In this document: piece after piece, positions 45,362 to 56,248 of the stretch
Numbering within the stretch: position 1 is the first letter of the stretch
Layout: each line of letters opens with the position of its first letter
Source of the DNA: Methylomicrobium sp.
GTDB taxonomy: Bacteria; Pseudomonadota; Gammaproteobacteria; Methylococcales; Methylomonadaceae
DNA length: 64,000 bases
Direction of reading: 5' to 3'
NCBI GenBank assembly: GCA_018333785.1
Contig: JAGXSU010000059.1
Coordinates: forward strand, 1-64,000
Made by a program: the position numbers and the translations under genes
Notes under the pieces: generated by a model
What the model saw: the letters and a program-made list of their open reading frames with translations, nothing else
Told to the model about the DNA's origin: nothing
The model's database searches: none

Positions 45362-45586
45362 TCAACGCTGCATCTTTGCCTTTGTACAGCAGGATGTTGG
45401 CATGAACTTTTTGTTTTTATTAATAGCCCAAAATTCATCTCTGCGTAATTTGTCCGAGGTGTTCGGCAAATGCACAAGGTCGCGACTGATGTCTTCGATG
45501 CCATAAAGCATAGACCGTTTCAGCGAGCGGCAGAATTTTTTCAAGACATTATTGGCTTTGATTAAAACTTCGTATGAATTTGACAC
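45362..45586 (-). pseudogene. Truncated duplicate of the wzt 5' end
   Basis: The fragment (74 codons) begins MSNSYEVLIKANNVLKKFCR and follows the first 57 residues of the intact Wzt-like protein with few changes (LYGIEDISRDLVHLPNTSDK and DEFWAI match closely). It then runs into unrelated sequence before Walker A. It cannot be a working ATPase. It stands between wzm and the toxin-antitoxin module, where the intact wzt would be expected. Confidence 0.88.
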
Positions 45587-45627
45587 CCGTTAAACCCAGA
45601 ATTCGACATCAAAATTATATCTTTTAT

Positions 45628-46479
45628 TCAAGCCCGCTCGGCAATTCTGGGCAGGGTAATGTAAAAAACCCGCCAGCCCAATAAAAAAACCATTATGGCT
45701 ATTCCCGCTGCAACCGGCAATGCTGTCATTTGACTTAACGTTTGGCCGACCAGTAATTCCTGAGTAGCAATGACCAGAGGACTGAACGGATTTAACGTAT
45801 TAGCCCATACAAAGGGTTCTCTGATCGGGGGCGGATAGAGAATCGGTGCTAAAAACATACCGAACGTCAAGATCATACTGATTGCATTACCCGCATCACG
45901 AAACACCAAGTTGAGTATGGCCATGAAAAAACCGATACCGAGCGCCATCATAATGACCAAAATCAATATGAGGGGAATAGCCAAAGCATGCATTGAAGGC
46001 AAATAACCGTACCAGATAAATACGGCAGCAATCGGTACCAAGCGTATCAAAAAATCGATACCCGCCTGCCCTACTGAAGCAAACACCAGGGCTTCTTTTG
46101 TAAAATTGATTTTTGTCACCAATGATCCGGCATTGATCAGGCTGTTGGTGCTGCCCACCAAACAACTTGAAAATAGTTGCCAAACGGATAAGCTCCATAA
46201 TGCGTGCAAGACATAAGGCAAACTGGTTTCACCCATGTCAAAGACCCTGTGTTTAGCCAAAAAGGTAAATAGGGTTACTGTGACAATTTGCGGAAGAACG
46301 GCCCAGACATAACCCAAAATGGATTGCCGGTAGCGGACAGCAAAATCTCTTTTCATCAACCTCAGGATGAGCTCCCTGCTTTGCCAGACAGATTTAACCA
46401 TGATCACCCAGACTAAAAGACCGGACTGACGGCGAGCATTGGGTGTATAGACGGTGATAATTTCGTGTTGTTTTTCCAT
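45628..46479 (-). CDS. O-antigen/polysaccharide ABC transporter permease (Wzm-like)
   Basis: The product (283 aa) is an ABC-2 permease with about six membrane segments and the family start LILRLMKRDFAVRYRQSILGYVWAVLPQ. It forms the channel of the exporter with Wzt. It is the first gene of the minus-strand polysaccharide operon. The 275 bp upstream to bioA should hold the operon promoter; no clear boxes were assigned and no gene is seen there. Confidence 0.92.
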   Translation of the reverse strand: MEKQHEIITVYTPNARRQSGLLVWVIMVKSVWQSRELILRLMKRDFAVRYRQSILGYVWAVLPQIVTVTLFTFLAKHRVFDMGETSLPYVLHALWSLSVWQLFSSCLVGSTNSLINAGSLVTKINFTKEALVFASVGQAGIDFLIRLVPIAAVFIWYGYLPSMHALAIPLILILVIMMALGIGFFMAILNLVFRDAGNAISMILTFGMFLAPILYPPPIREPFVWANTLNPFSPLVIATQELLVGQTLSQMTALPVAAGIAIMVFLLGWRVFYITLPRIAERA

Positions 46480-46754
46480 TAAAGGGGATGTTCGTATATC
46501 AATTCAGTTTCTTGTTAGGTTGCCAACAGAATACAACTCAAACCTAAACCGTTTACATAAATTCAAAGTGCCATGAGTATAGTGCGAGTCTTCTATTTCG
46601 CCTATGCTAAAACCATCCTGTAAACCGGGAACAATTAATTAACTGATCCTTTGTACGGCTGGACACTCACTTTCCCGTTGATTAGCGGTAAGATGATTAC
46701 CTCACTCAACATGGTTGATCTTTAAGCGTGCTTTCAACTGATTTCGCATAACGC

Positions 46755-48059
46755 ATGACAAAAACTTTTACTTCAAATGACTCGATGCTGGCTTTTGATC
46801 GCCAGCATATATGGCACCCCTACACGTCGTTGACTGCCCCGGATCCTGTTTATGCGGTCGAATCTGCTACAGGCGTCATGCTCAAGCTAACAGATGGGCG
46901 AGAATTGATCGATGGCATGTCCTCCTGGTGGGCTGCGATTCATGGTTATAACCACCCGCGTTTGAATCAGGCGGCCAACGATCAATTAAATAAAATGTCG
47001 CATGTCATGTTTGGCGGCATAACGCATTCTCCCGCGATTGAGCTTGCCCAGCGTTTAATTGAGATGACACCTGAAAATCTTGATGCTGTGTTCTATTGCG
47101 ATTCCGGCTCGGTCAGTGTAGAAGTGGCTCAAAAAATGGCGATTCAATACTGGCAGGCGCAGGGTAAAACCCAAAAAAGCCGGTTTATTGCGTTGCGCGG
47201 GGGTTATCATGGCGATACTTTTGGCGCAATGTCGGTGTGTGACCCTGTGACGGGCATGCATCATTTATTTGGCGATGTAATGCCCACGCAGTTATTTGCG
47301 CCTCGCCCCGCTTGCCGTTTTGACGCCAGCTGGGACCCTGATGATATCGCTCAACTGGAAATGCTGTTAAAAGCCAACCACGAACACTGTGCAGCCTTGA
47401 TTCTGGAGCCTGTTGTTCAAGGTGCAGGCGGGATGTGGTTTTATCATCCCGATTATCTGAAGGCAGCGCGAAAGCTCTGCGACCGTTATCAGGTGCTGTT
47501 GATCGCAGATGAAATCGCTACGGGATTTGGCCGCACCGGCCGTTTGTTTGCTTGTGAACATGCCGATATTTCACCGGATATTTTATGTATCGGAAAAGCG
47601 TTAACCGGCGGGTATTTGTCTTTGGCAGCGACGCTGACCAGCCAGGCTATCGCCCGCGTCATTTCCAATGGTGAAGCCGGATGCTTCATGCACGGCCCCA
47701 CTTTTATGGGCAACCCTTTGGCATGCCGGATCGCTTCGGCCAGTATCGATGTGCTGCTGGAATCAGACTGGCGAGCCAACATAGCGATGATTGAAAGCGG
47801 CTTAAATAAAGGCCTGTCGCGCTGCCGCGATTTACCTGGTGTCTATGACGTCAGGATTTTAGGCGCCATAGGCGTTGTTGAAATGCGGGAATCGGTCGCT
47901 GTTGCCAAAATACAGGCCCGACTGGTAGAGATAGGTGTCTGGTTAAGGCCATTCGGACGATTGATTTATCTGATGCCTCCCTTCATTATCAGCGCATCCC
48001 AGCTTGAATCATTAACCTCGGCAGTCTACAGGGTTATCAGTGAAGGCAATACAGCATAA
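46755..48059 (+). CDS. bioA: Adenosylmethionine-8-amino-7-oxononanoate aminotransferase BioA
   Basis: The product (434 aa) is a class III PLP aminotransferase of biotin synthesis, converting KAPA to DAPA with SAM as amino donor. Visible features: [12 protein letters not shown] at the start, [28 protein letters not shown] with the PLP-binding Asp, and [15 protein letters not shown] with the Schiff-base Lys. No other bio gene is in the window. It ends 6 bp before the P-type ATPase gene, which looks like chance pairing in one transcript. Confidence 0.96.
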   Translation: MTKTFTSNDSMLAFDRQHIWHPYTSLTAPDPVYAVESATGVMLKLTDGRELIDGMSSWWAAIHGYNHPRLNQAANDQLNKMSHVMFGGITHSPAIELAQRLIEMTPENLDAVFYCDSGSVSVEVAQKMAIQYWQAQGKTQKSRFIALRGGYHGDTFGAMSVCDPVTGMHHLFGDVMPTQLFAPRPACRFDASWDPDDIAQLEMLLKANHEHCAALILEPVVQGAGGMWFYHPDYLKAARKLCDRYQVLLIADEIATGFGRTGRLFACEHADISPDILCIGKALTGGYLSLAATLTSQAIARVISNGEAGCFMHGPTFMGNPLACRIASASIDVLLESDWRANIAMIESGLNKGLSRCRDLPGVYDVRILGAIGVVEMRESVAVAKIQARLVEIGVWLRPFGRLIYLMPPFIISASQLESLTSAVYRVISEGNTA

Positions 48060-48065
48060 ATACAG

Positions 48066-50903
48066 ATGAATAATTGGCTTGTTTATTTTAACGATCTAAA
48101 CCCGGCAACAATAAAGGCTATCGCCATCCTGGTACTAATTCTTGGTGTAGGACTCACCGTACTTTTACTTGTCAGGCGCCGACGAGTTAAACAGCATCTA
48201 AAACACCCATCGCAACCTCCACCCCACTCACTCGATTGGCATACCCTGGCAATCAACGAAGTATTTAAATGCCTGGATGCTTCTGCTCAGGGTTTATCGT
48301 CAAAATCAGCAGACGAACGCTGGATTAAATTTGGCCCCAATCAACTGACGGAAGCGCCTCCGGTCTCGATTGGCTACCTGTTATTATCCCAATTTAAAAA
48401 CTTTCTGATTGTTATTCTGATCCTTGCGGCCATATTGGCAGCAGCGATGGGGGATATACGGGATGGACTGGTCATCTTAACCGTTGTGCTGATCAATGCA
48501 TTTTTAGGGTTTTATCAGGAATACCGGGCCGAACAATCGCTGGCCGCCCTCAAAAAAATGCTGGCACTAAAAGCCAAGGTCAAACGGGATGGGCATATAC
48601 AGGAGCTGTTCGTTACACAATTGGTACCCGGCGATTTAGTGCTATTGGAGGCAGGAGACAAACTCCCAGCAGACGGGCTTATCGTTCATGCCCACAGCTT
48701 GGAAATTGACGAATCTTCGTTAACCGGTGAATCCATTCCTGTCGCTAAACAGGCCGGGAAGCTCGAAAAAATGGATTGCCCTCTTTCCGAACAAAGCAAT
48801 CGACTGTTCATGAACTCCGTCGTCACTCACGGCCGGGCTGAAATGATAGTCACCGAAACCGGCATGCAGACCGAAATCGGCCGAATAGCGGGCCTTCTGG
48901 CTGCTCCGTCAGAAAGTTCAACCCCCTTGCAAGTCCAGCTTGACAGCTTGGGCAAGCGGCTGGCTTTTATTGCCTTTGTGATAATTTTACTCTTATTCGC
49001 AAGTGCCCTGCTCCGCGGCGAACCTTTAATCAAGACCGCTTTTACTGCTATTGCATTAGCAGTGGCCGCAATTCCAGAGGGCTTACCGGCCGTTGTAACT
49101 GTCACTCTGGCTTTGGGCATGCACCGGATGGCCCGGCAAAAAGCCATCGTCAAACGACTCGCGGCGGTCGAAACACTGGGCTGCACGACAGTTATTTGCA
49201 GCGATAAAACCGGCACGTTAACGCATAATCAAATGACGGTAAGAGCCTTACACTATCAAGACAATCACTATGGTGTAAGCGGCCAAGGCTACAGTTTAAC
49301 GGGCGAAATCAAGCTGGAAAGCGACTGCGTTCCTGTCGACTTTGCACCGCTGTTAAACGCCTTGGTATTGTGCAATGACAGTCAACTGCGCGAGGGTCAA
49401 GTCATAGGCGATCCTATGGAAGCCGCTTTGCTGGTATTGGCGGCAAAAGGCGGACTGGATTGTGTGGCGGTTAAATCGCAATTCAAACGATTGGCTGAAA
49501 TCCCGTTCGATGCGACCAATAAGTTTATGGCGACTTTTCACGAACAGGGCGAAAGGGTCGTGGTATTTATCAAAGGCGCACCCGAAATACTGTTATCGCA
49601 TTGCACCTATCAACTGAATGGCTCAGGCTCCAACAACCCGGTCGAGCATGTCAAAATCATCAATGCAAACGAACGCATGGCTGCGACAGGGCTGCGCATA
49701 CTCGCCGTCGCCATGGCAGATATTGCCGCTGAAGACTTTAATCCACAAGGTGATTTGCTAAGCCACATCAACAATCTCGGCTTCATTGCCTTGATCGGTT
49801 TAATGGACCCGCCCAGACAGGAAGCCAGGGAAGCAATTGCTTTGTGCCGCAAGGCAGGTATCAAGGTCAAAATGATTACCGGCGATCAAAAAGTGACGGC
49901 AACCGCGATTGCTGATGAATTAGGCTTAAGCGGCAATATAATGGACGGGGATGAATTAGCGAAACTGGATAATCAGGCTTTAGCTGAACAAATCGAACAT
50001 ATTGCGGTCTTTGCCCGCACCGCTCCCGAACAGAAAGTACGCATTGTGACTGCCCTTCAAGAAAACGGCGAAGTCGTTGCAATGACCGGAGATGGCGTCA
50101 ATGACGCACCGGCGCTCAAACATGCCGATATCGGAGTTGCCATGGGCATCAGCGGCACCGATGTTGCGCGCGAATCAGCGTCAATGATTCTGACGGACGA
50201 CAATTTTGCAACCATTGTCAGAGCCGTTCAGGAAGGACGCAGCCTGTACGAAAACATGATCAAATTTATACGCTATCAGTTGTCGACCAATATCGGCGCT
50301 ATATTGACCGTTGCCGCAGCGCCGCTACTGAGTCTGCCTGTGCCTTTTTCGGCGATTCAATTATTGTGGATCAATATCATTATGGACGGTCCGCCCGCCA
50401 TTGCTTTGGGAATCGATCCATCCCGACCCGCCTGCATGAACGAGCCACCTCGCCCACCCAAGTCACGAATTCTGTCATTGCCGCGCTTTGGTAATTTGTT
50501 CAGTTATGGTCTCACCATGGCTTGCGGCACATTGGGCATTTTGGCTTACAGCCTGCAAAATGGCGATAAAAATCATGCCATCACGCTGGCTTTCACCACT
50601 TTCGTGCTGTTTCAGATATTCAACGTATTTAACGCCCGATCGGAAAAACGTTCGGCATTTAACCGGCAATTTTTCATGAACCACATGCTCTGGCTGGCTC
50701 TGGTTTGTGTCGTGTTATTACAAATTCTGGTTGTACACTGGCCGCCCGCGCAACTGATTTTTCATACCGTGCCGTTGACATTAAACGACTGGCTTTTGGC
50801 TACGGGCATCGCGGCGTCAGTATTAGTATTGGAAGAAACGCGAAAACTGCTGCAACGCTGCATATCGGCAATAGTAAAATGCAAACCGAAAAAGAGCAGT
50901 TAG
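48066..50903 (+). CDS. P-type cation-transporting ATPase (P2, SERCA-like)
   Basis: The product (945 aa) has the P-type ATPase domains: N-terminal cation ATPase domain (SADERWIKFGPNQL), actuator TGES, the M4 motif PEGLP, phosphorylation site SDKTGTLTHNQMT (Asp 380) and hinge TGDGVNDAPAL. The C-terminal membrane region is present. PEGLP and the layout suggest Ca2+ (or Mn2+/Na+) transport; the exact ion is unknown. An extra hydrophobic segment at residues about 15-37, before the usual N-terminus, is a small oddity. Confidence 0.92.
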   Translation: MNNWLVYFNDLNPATIKAIAILVLILGVGLTVLLLVRRRRVKQHLKHPSQPPPHSLDWHTLAINEVFKCLDASAQGLSSKSADERWIKFGPNQLTEAPPVSIGYLLLSQFKNFLIVILILAAILAAAMGDIRDGLVILTVVLINAFLGFYQEYRAEQSLAALKKMLALKAKVKRDGHIQELFVTQLVPGDLVLLEAGDKLPADGLIVHAHSLEIDESSLTGESIPVAKQAGKLEKMDCPLSEQSNRLFMNSVVTHGRAEMIVTETGMQTEIGRIAGLLAAPSESSTPLQVQLDSLGKRLAFIAFVIILLLFASALLRGEPLIKTAFTAIALAVAAIPEGLPAVVTVTLALGMHRMARQKAIVKRLAAVETLGCTTVICSDKTGTLTHNQMTVRALHYQDNHYGVSGQGYSLTGEIKLESDCVPVDFAPLLNALVLCNDSQLREGQVIGDPMEAALLVLAAKGGLDCVAVKSQFKRLAEIPFDATNKFMATFHEQGERVVVFIKGAPEILLSHCTYQLNGSGSNNPVEHVKIINANERMAATGLRILAVAMADIAAEDFNPQGDLLSHINNLGFIALIGLMDPPRQEAREAIALCRKAGIKVKMITGDQKVTATAIADELGLSGNIMDGDELAKLDNQALAEQIEHIAVFARTAPEQKVRIVTALQENGEVVAMTGDGVNDAPALKHADIGVAMGISGTDVARESASMILTDDNFATIVRAVQEGRSLYENMIKFIRYQLSTNIGAILTVAAAPLLSLPVPFSAIQLLWINIIMDGPPAIALGIDPSRPACMNEPPRPPKSRILSLPRFGNLFSYGLTMACGTLGILAYSLQNGDKNHAITLAFTTFVLFQIFNVFNARSEKRSAFNRQFFMNHMLWLALVCVVLLQILVVHWPPAQLIFHTVPLTLNDWLLATGIAASVLVLEETRKLLQRCISAIVKCKPKKSS

Positions 50904-51047
50904 CACGAATTACAGCGTTTTCTTGCTGGAATGAGCCGAGAAAATCAGGTTACAAGGATGTGAAAGTCCAACGCCATCCATGGCTTCAGGACATAATAAA
51001 TCCTGATTGCTTATGACTTTCAGCGGAATGGATGGCCCGTCAAATAG

Positions 51048-51174
51048 CCGTCATACCGGCATGGATTGCCGGTATCCAGTGTACACGGATGTACCGATCT
51101 TTTTGTGAGTGGTGTGATTACCTGCTCGCATCCATGCAGTTTGGACCCCGGCAATCCATGCCGGAGCGACGCCA
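51048..51174. repeat. Dispersed repeat family B, full copy with 17-bp inverted repeats
   Basis: CCGGCATGGATTGCCGG (51056-51072) and CCGGCAATCCATGCCGG (51148-51164) are perfect inverted copies. The ends GTCAT and GGAGCGAC flank them. About 75 bp separate the arms. This is the best-preserved member of the family in the window. Confidence 0.8.
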
Positions 51175-51261
51175 CCTTTATTACTTATAGGATCACACTA
51201 TTTCAGTTTTGGATGAAGCTTATACGTAATCAGGTAATAAATTAAGAAGTACCTTTTAGTT

Positions 51262-51287
51262 AAGGCCATCGTAATGAATCGATAGGC
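51262..51287 (+). repeat. Short dispersed repeat D, copy 2
   Basis: AAGGCCATCGTAATGAATCG continuing to ATAGGC. It matches 171-196 with three mismatches in 26. Confidence 0.55.
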
Positions 51288-51404
51288 TTGTATCTTAGGA
51301 GCGGTGGATCAGATACCCATTAAGTCATTCAAGCTGTGCCCTAATTTTTGAATTACGCAGTGATAAGCCTTATAGTACAAGGCTGTTTTTTATACGGACA
51401 ATTA

Positions 51405-54227
51405 ATGGACACCATCAGCATACGCGGCGCTAGAACCCATAATCTCAAAAATATCGATCTGGATTTACCTCGTGATCAACTCATAGTGATTACCGGCCTT
51501 TCAGGCTCCGGCAAATCGTCACTGGCATTTGATACGATTTACGCTGAAGGCCAGCGGCGTTATGTGGAATCGCTCTCGGCCTATGCCCGTCAGTTTCTTT
51601 CGATGATGGAAAAACCGGACGTCGATCATATTGAAGGCTTGTCTCCGGCCATCTCCATCGAGCAAAAATCCACATCGCACAATCCGCGATCTACTGTCGG
51701 CACCATTACCGAAATTTACGATTACCTGCGTTTGCTTTATGCCCGCGCCGGAACCCCGCGTTGTCCTGAACATCAGGTTTCGCTTGCCGCGCAAACGATC
51801 AGCCAAATGGTCGATACCGTTTTGGCCCAGCCCGAAGGGCAGCGCTGGATGCTGCTGGCACCGGTAATTAACGACAGAAAAGGCGAACATCTGCAATTAT
51901 TCGAGGACTTACGCTCGCAAGGCTTTATCAGAGCCCGCATTGATGGCGTCGTTGTCGACCTGGACGATTCACCCACGCTGGATCCGAAAAAGAAACATAC
52001 CATCGAAGTCATCGTTGACCGGTTTAAAGTCCGCGAAGACATCAGCTTGCGTCTGGCCGAGTCCTTTGAAACCGCGTTACGCATCTCGGAAGGCATTGCT
52101 CTGGCAGTCAGCATGGAAGAAGGCGATACAACCACCCTGCTCTTTTCGGAACGCTATGCCTGCCCTCACTGCGGCTACAGCCTTACCGAACTTGAGCCCC
52201 GAATATTCTCGTTTAACAACCCGAAAGGCGCGTGTCCCAGTTGCGATGGCTTGGGCGTCAAACAACATTTTGATCCGCAATTAGTGATTCATAATCCGGA
52301 AATCAGCCTGGCAGGCGGCGCAATTCGGGGCTGGGACAGGCGCAACGGTTATTACTTCCAAATGATCTGTTCGCTGGCCGAGCATTATGGATTCGATCCG
52401 GAACAGCCTTATCAGGAATTACCGGAAACCCTACAAAACATCTTGCTGTTCGGTAGCGGACAGGAGGTCATTCATTTTAAATTTATGAACGGCCCCCATG
52501 GACACCAAACCCGGAAATACCCGTTTGAAGGCATTATTGCCAACATGGAACGCCGCTATCATGAAACCGATTCGCAAATGGTACGGGAAGAGCTGGCTAA
52601 ATACCTTTCGCAAAAGCCCTGTAATACCTGCAACGGCGCACGCCTGAATTTGGCAGCGCGTAATGTGTTCATCAATGAACTGCCCTTGCATGAAGCCACC
52701 CGCTTCCCTATACGCAAATCGCTCAGCTTTTTCGAAACGCTTGATCTGCCCGGCAAACGCGGCGAAATCGCCGCAAAAGTCGTCAAGGAAATCGTCGAAA
52801 GACTGGAATTTCTCGTCAATGTCGGACTGGATTACTTAACGCTGGATCGCAGTGCCGATACGCTCTCCGGAGGAGAAGCGCAGCGTATCCGGCTGGCAAG
52901 TCAGATTGGCGCAGGTCTGGTCGGTGTAATGTATGTACTGGATGAACCGTCCATAGGCTTGCATCAGCGCGATAACGAACGCCTGCTGAAAACATTATTC
53001 CGGCTGCGTGATCTGGGTAATACCGTGATTGTGGTCGAACATGATGAAGACGCGATCCGAGCCGCTCAGCATGTTGTGGACATTGGTCCGGGAGCGGGTG
53101 TCCACGGAGGACAAATTGTTGCGCAAGGTACGCCGGATGAAATTATCGCCAATCCGTCATCATTGACCGGTCAATATCTGGCCGGCATTCAAACGATAGC
53201 CATTCCCGAAAGCACGACGCCGGTCAATCCTGATAAAAAAATCACTATTTGCAACGCACACGGCAATAACCTGAACCAGGTCAGCATCGAAATCCCGGTC
53301 GGATTGCTGACTTGCGTAACCGGTGTTTCCGGTTCCGGCAAATCGACACTGATCAATGACACGCTCTATCGCTTTGCGGCTCGCGCCATCAACCGCGCAG
53401 GCACATTACCTGCGCCTTGCGACAATGTGGAAGGACTTGATTTTTTCGATAAAGTCATCGACATCGATCAAAGCCCCATCGGCCGCACACCCCGATCCAA
53501 TCCTGCCACTTACACCGGTATTTTCACTCCGATACGCGAGTTGTTTGCCGCCACACAGGAAGCGCGTTCACGCGGTTACACACCCGGCCGGTTCAGTTTT
53601 AATGTCAAAGGCGGCCGCTGTGAAGCCTGCAAAGGCGATGGTGTTATCAAAGTGGAAATGCATTTTCTGCCCGACATTTTTGTCAATTGCGACAACTGCG
53701 GAGGCAAGCGTTATAACCGCGAAACACTGGAAATTCGTTACAAAGGCAAAACCATCAGCGAAATATTGAATATGACCGTAGAAGATGCGGCACATTTTTT
53801 CAGCGCAGTGCCGATGCTCGCACGGAAACTGGATACGTTGACTGAGGTGGGTTTGAACTACATTACCTTGGGGCAAAATGCAGTCACGCTGTCAGGCGGC
53901 GAAGCGCAACGGGTCAAATTGGCGAAGGAATTGTCAAAACGGGATACAGGAAAAACCCTTTATATACTCGATGAACCGACGACCGGCCTGCACTTTCATG
54001 ACATCAAGCAATTACTTAAAGTACTGCATACCCTGCGGGATCACGGTAACACACTGGTTGTCATCGAACATAACCTTGACGTTATCAAAACCGCAGATTG
54101 GGTCATTGATATGGGACCGGAGGGAGGCGATGGGGGGGGAATGCTAGTAGCCCAAGGGACGCCTGCCGAGATATGCAGACAGGAAAACTCCCATACAGGC
54201 TACTATTTGAAACGTTTTTTTGAATAA
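51405..54227 (+). CDS. uvrA: Excinuclease ABC subunit A
   Basis: The product (940 aa) is the damage-recognition ATPase of nucleotide excision repair. Features: first Walker [10 protein letters not shown] near residue 31, zinc finger CPHCG...CPSC, signature LSGGEAQRI, second Walker [10 protein letters not shown], second zinc finger CEAC...CDNC and final [13 protein letters not shown]. The ATG at 51405 ([13 protein letters not shown]) gives the normal length; an open frame reaches back to 51348. It ends 6 bp before the convergent small membrane protein gene. Confidence 0.97.
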   Translation: MDTISIRGARTHNLKNIDLDLPRDQLIVITGLSGSGKSSLAFDTIYAEGQRRYVESLSAYARQFLSMMEKPDVDHIEGLSPAISIEQKSTSHNPRSTVGTITEIYDYLRLLYARAGTPRCPEHQVSLAAQTISQMVDTVLAQPEGQRWMLLAPVINDRKGEHLQLFEDLRSQGFIRARIDGVVVDLDDSPTLDPKKKHTIEVIVDRFKVREDISLRLAESFETALRISEGIALAVSMEEGDTTTLLFSERYACPHCGYSLTELEPRIFSFNNPKGACPSCDGLGVKQHFDPQLVIHNPEISLAGGAIRGWDRRNGYYFQMICSLAEHYGFDPEQPYQELPETLQNILLFGSGQEVIHFKFMNGPHGHQTRKYPFEGIIANMERRYHETDSQMVREELAKYLSQKPCNTCNGARLNLAARNVFINELPLHEATRFPIRKSLSFFETLDLPGKRGEIAAKVVKEIVERLEFLVNVGLDYLTLDRSADTLSGGEAQRIRLASQIGAGLVGVMYVLDEPSIGLHQRDNERLLKTLFRLRDLGNTVIVVEHDEDAIRAAQHVVDIGPGAGVHGGQIVAQGTPDEIIANPSSLTGQYLAGIQTIAIPESTTPVNPDKKITICNAHGNNLNQVSIEIPVGLLTCVTGVSGSGKSTLINDTLYRFAARAINRAGTLPAPCDNVEGLDFFDKVIDIDQSPIGRTPRSNPATYTGIFTPIRELFAATQEARSRGYTPGRFSFNVKGGRCEACKGDGVIKVEMHFLPDIFVNCDNCGGKRYNRETLEIRYKGKTISEILNMTVEDAAHFFSAVPMLARKLDTLTEVGLNYITLGQNAVTLSGGEAQRVKLAKELSKRDTGKTLYILDEPTTGLHFHDIKQLLKVLHTLRDHGNTLVVIEHNLDVIKTADWVIDMGPEGGDGGGMLVAQGTPAEICRQENSHTGYYLKRFFE

Positions 54228-54233
54228 CGCAGT

Positions 54234-54560
54234 TTATGCTTTGACGGAATCGGCTATGGCGTTAAACGCTTCGACTTTTGCTTTACCCAGCGTAATCAGT
54301 TCAACGCCCGTATCCACAACCAATTTGCACAAACCGGGGGTTTTATAGACGATAAGACCCAGGTAGCCAACGGCGGGAATAGCGATAAAAGCGGAGATAA
54401 AGGCGTTTAAACCAATCAGGCTAAACAACTTGATCAACATGACGATCGCGTCCAAAGGCAACAAGACCATTGCTCCAAAGTAAACGATCACGACAAATAC
54501 AAAAACTACAAACACAATAAACTGAAAAAGTCTTACTAGCCCAACATTTAATTTATTCAT
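54234..54560 (-). CDS. Small membrane protein, function unknown
   Basis: The product (108 aa) has two or three hydrophobic segments (about 12-36, 40-58 and 60-78) followed by an amphipathic tail (VELITLGKAKVEAFNAIADSV). No family recognised. It converges on uvrA with a 6-bp gap. Confidence 0.7.
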   Translation of the reverse strand: MNKLNVGLVRLFQFIVFVVFVFVVIVYFGAMVLLPLDAIVMLIKLFSLIGLNAFISAFIAIPAVGYLGLIVYKTPGLCKLVVDTGVELITLGKAKVEAFNAIADSVKA

Positions 54561-54680
54561 TTTTTCTATTCCCAGGCAGGATCGAGTAACCTCACAAGCC
54601 AGCCAAATCTGACTTTCATTGCATGAAAGGCGCTAATTAAAAGGGATGTATTATACATAAAAGCGATTTTATTTCATGCA

Positions 54681-55367
54681 TTATTGCGGCGGCTCTTTTT
54701 TAAGAAAGAAGCGGTACAAAAACCCGCCGGCAATAAATCCGCCCAAGTGCGCCCACCAGGCAACATCTGCAGCACCCCCTTCAAAGATGACAGAAGTGGT
54801 GCCTTTGTATAACTGAATAATCACCCACAAACCCAGAAAACCGATGGCAGGCACATGGATAATGATGGGCAAAAAGAAAATCGGCACCCACAAAATGACT
54901 CTTTCCATCGGGTACAGAAAGAAGTAAGCGGCCAAGACACCGGCAATCGCTCCGGAAGCCCCTACGACAGGAATCGCCAGCATCGGATCGAAATACCATT
55001 GCATGGCAGTAGCCAACAACCCGCAGACCAAATAGAAGTTCAGATAATTGAATTTGCCCATCCTATCTTCGACGTTATCGCCAAATATCCACATGAACCA
55101 CATGTTGACAATCAGATGTGACCACCCGCCGTGCAGAAACAGATTACTTATAAACGAAAAATGGTAATCATTCGGCAAACCAAAATGTGCCGCCCAATCC
55201 GGATTACCATATCTCAAAGGCACCATGCCGTATAAAAAGAGCAAGCGGTTACTTTGCTCGAAGGGCATCAGTTTCATCGCAATAAAGATCACGATGCATA
55301 TCGCCATCAACGTCCATGTGACATAAGGTCTTGAATAGCAGGGAGCGGTATCTCTGATAGGTATCAT
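54681..55367 (-). CDS. Rhomboid family intramembrane serine protease
   Basis: The product (228 aa) has about six membrane segments with the catalytic GASGAIAG (Ser) and a late His in WWAHLGGFIAGG, plus the HGGWSHLIVNMWFMWIFG loop and DRMGKFNYL typical of the GlpG-unlike, DUF-type bacterial rhomboids. It cleaves membrane proteins within the bilayer; substrates unknown. The start overlaps the stop of the upstream membrane protein gene by 4 bp, so the two are co-expressed. Confidence 0.92.
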   Translation of the reverse strand: MIPIRDTAPCYSRPYVTWTLMAICIVIFIAMKLMPFEQSNRLLFLYGMVPLRYGNPDWAAHFGLPNDYHFSFISNLFLHGGWSHLIVNMWFMWIFGDNVEDRMGKFNYLNFYLVCGLLATAMQWYFDPMLAIPVVGASGAIAGVLAAYFFLYPMERVILWVPIFFLPIIIHVPAIGFLGLWVIIQLYKGTTSVIFEGGAADVAWWAHLGGFIAGGFLYRFFLKKEPPQ

Positions 55368-56248
55368 CGTTTAATTACTCTGATAGATTTTCTAAAATTC
55401 AACAAAACATCAACAATTCCAACCGTAGCCATACCAAAAACAACATAGTGAGGCATAACAAAAAATAACAGATAAGGCGGCCAAAGGTAGTATTTATTTT
55501 TATCCTGAGCCGCCACGGTGTAATGAAGAACCGACATTCCCTGAAAAAAGAAGGCAACTGCGAAAATCAGAATCAGATCATTCGCCAGTCGCTCTTTGAC
55601 TAACATTGCCAACAGCACAACCACACCCATTGAAATCACGTGGGTCCAGGTAAATTTGATTTGGTTGAATTCCTTGCCAAATCCGCCCGGGTTATAAAGA
55701 CCGGCCTGCAACCAGCGTCCGATAAATACGGATGCGCTGATCGCAAAAGCAAACAGCATACCGATCAGACCGTTCATTAAGAGCAAGGTACCGCTTTTTA
55801 AAAAGCCGTCATAATCGGCTTCTTTAACCCCTTCTACAGCAATTTTCAGCCAATCCGACCACCATTGAACGGCGTTACCGGAAGCAAAATGAACGGCTAA
55901 GGCCGTGATCGCTGCAAATATCACCGCCAAAAAAATAGCCGCAGACTGCGATTCGGTCACTTTAAGCGTTTTGGCACACACAACGACCGGTCCCAGCAAA
56001 AACAAGATCAAGGGATAGCCCAGCCCGGGCCTTGGAACCACAAATTGCTGACTGATTAAAATGATTAAAACGGTCACCGATAAAACAATTAACCACTCAA
56101 GGTCTTTTCGCGTCAGTACGCAAAGAGCGATGACACCGCTACTGATCAAGCCCAAAGGCAACACATATTGAGACAAAGCACCCAGCATACCGGCGACGGC
56201 AATCGCCTGAAATGGGCCCTTCATGACAAAGCCGGCTAACAATTTCAT
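55364..56248 (-). CDS. Polytopic membrane protein (DUF2232-like)
   Basis: The product (294 aa) has about eight hydrophobic segments and no soluble domain, with the layout of DUF2232/YybS-like proteins. The ATG at 56248 (MKLLAGFVMKG) has CAGGAG upstream. It overlaps the rhomboid gene by 4 bp. Function unknown; DUF2232-like proteins often neighbour ribosomal or replication genes elsewhere, which is not the case here. Confidence 0.75.
   Translation of the reverse strand: MKLLAGFVMKGPFQAIAVAGMLGALSQYVLPLGLISSGVIALCVLTRKDLEWLIVLSVTVLIILISQQFVVPRPGLGYPLILFLLGPVVVCAKTLKVTESQSAAIFLAVIFAAITALAVHFASGNAVQWWSDWLKIAVEGVKEADYDGFLKSGTLLLMNGLIGMLFAFAISASVFIGRWLQAGLYNPGGFGKEFNQIKFTWTHVISMGVVVLLAMLVKERLANDLILIFAVAFFFQGMSVLHYTVAAQDKNKYYLWPPYLLFFVMPHYVVFGMATVGIVDVLLNFRKSIRVIKR

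Larger units (their letters stand above)
50904..51404. other. Intergenic region before uvrA with family B and D repeats
   Basis: No gene is seen in 500 bp. It holds a partial family B unit (about 50945-51005), a full family B element (51048-51174) and the second copy of repeat D (51262-51287). A promoter for uvrA must lie in the last part. I found no good LexA box. Confidence 0.65.

Noticed and set aside
51364-51404. Possible LexA box before uvrA (CTGTTTTTTATACGGA)
   Set aside because: The left CTGT is present but the right half should be ACAG and reads CGGA, so it does not match.
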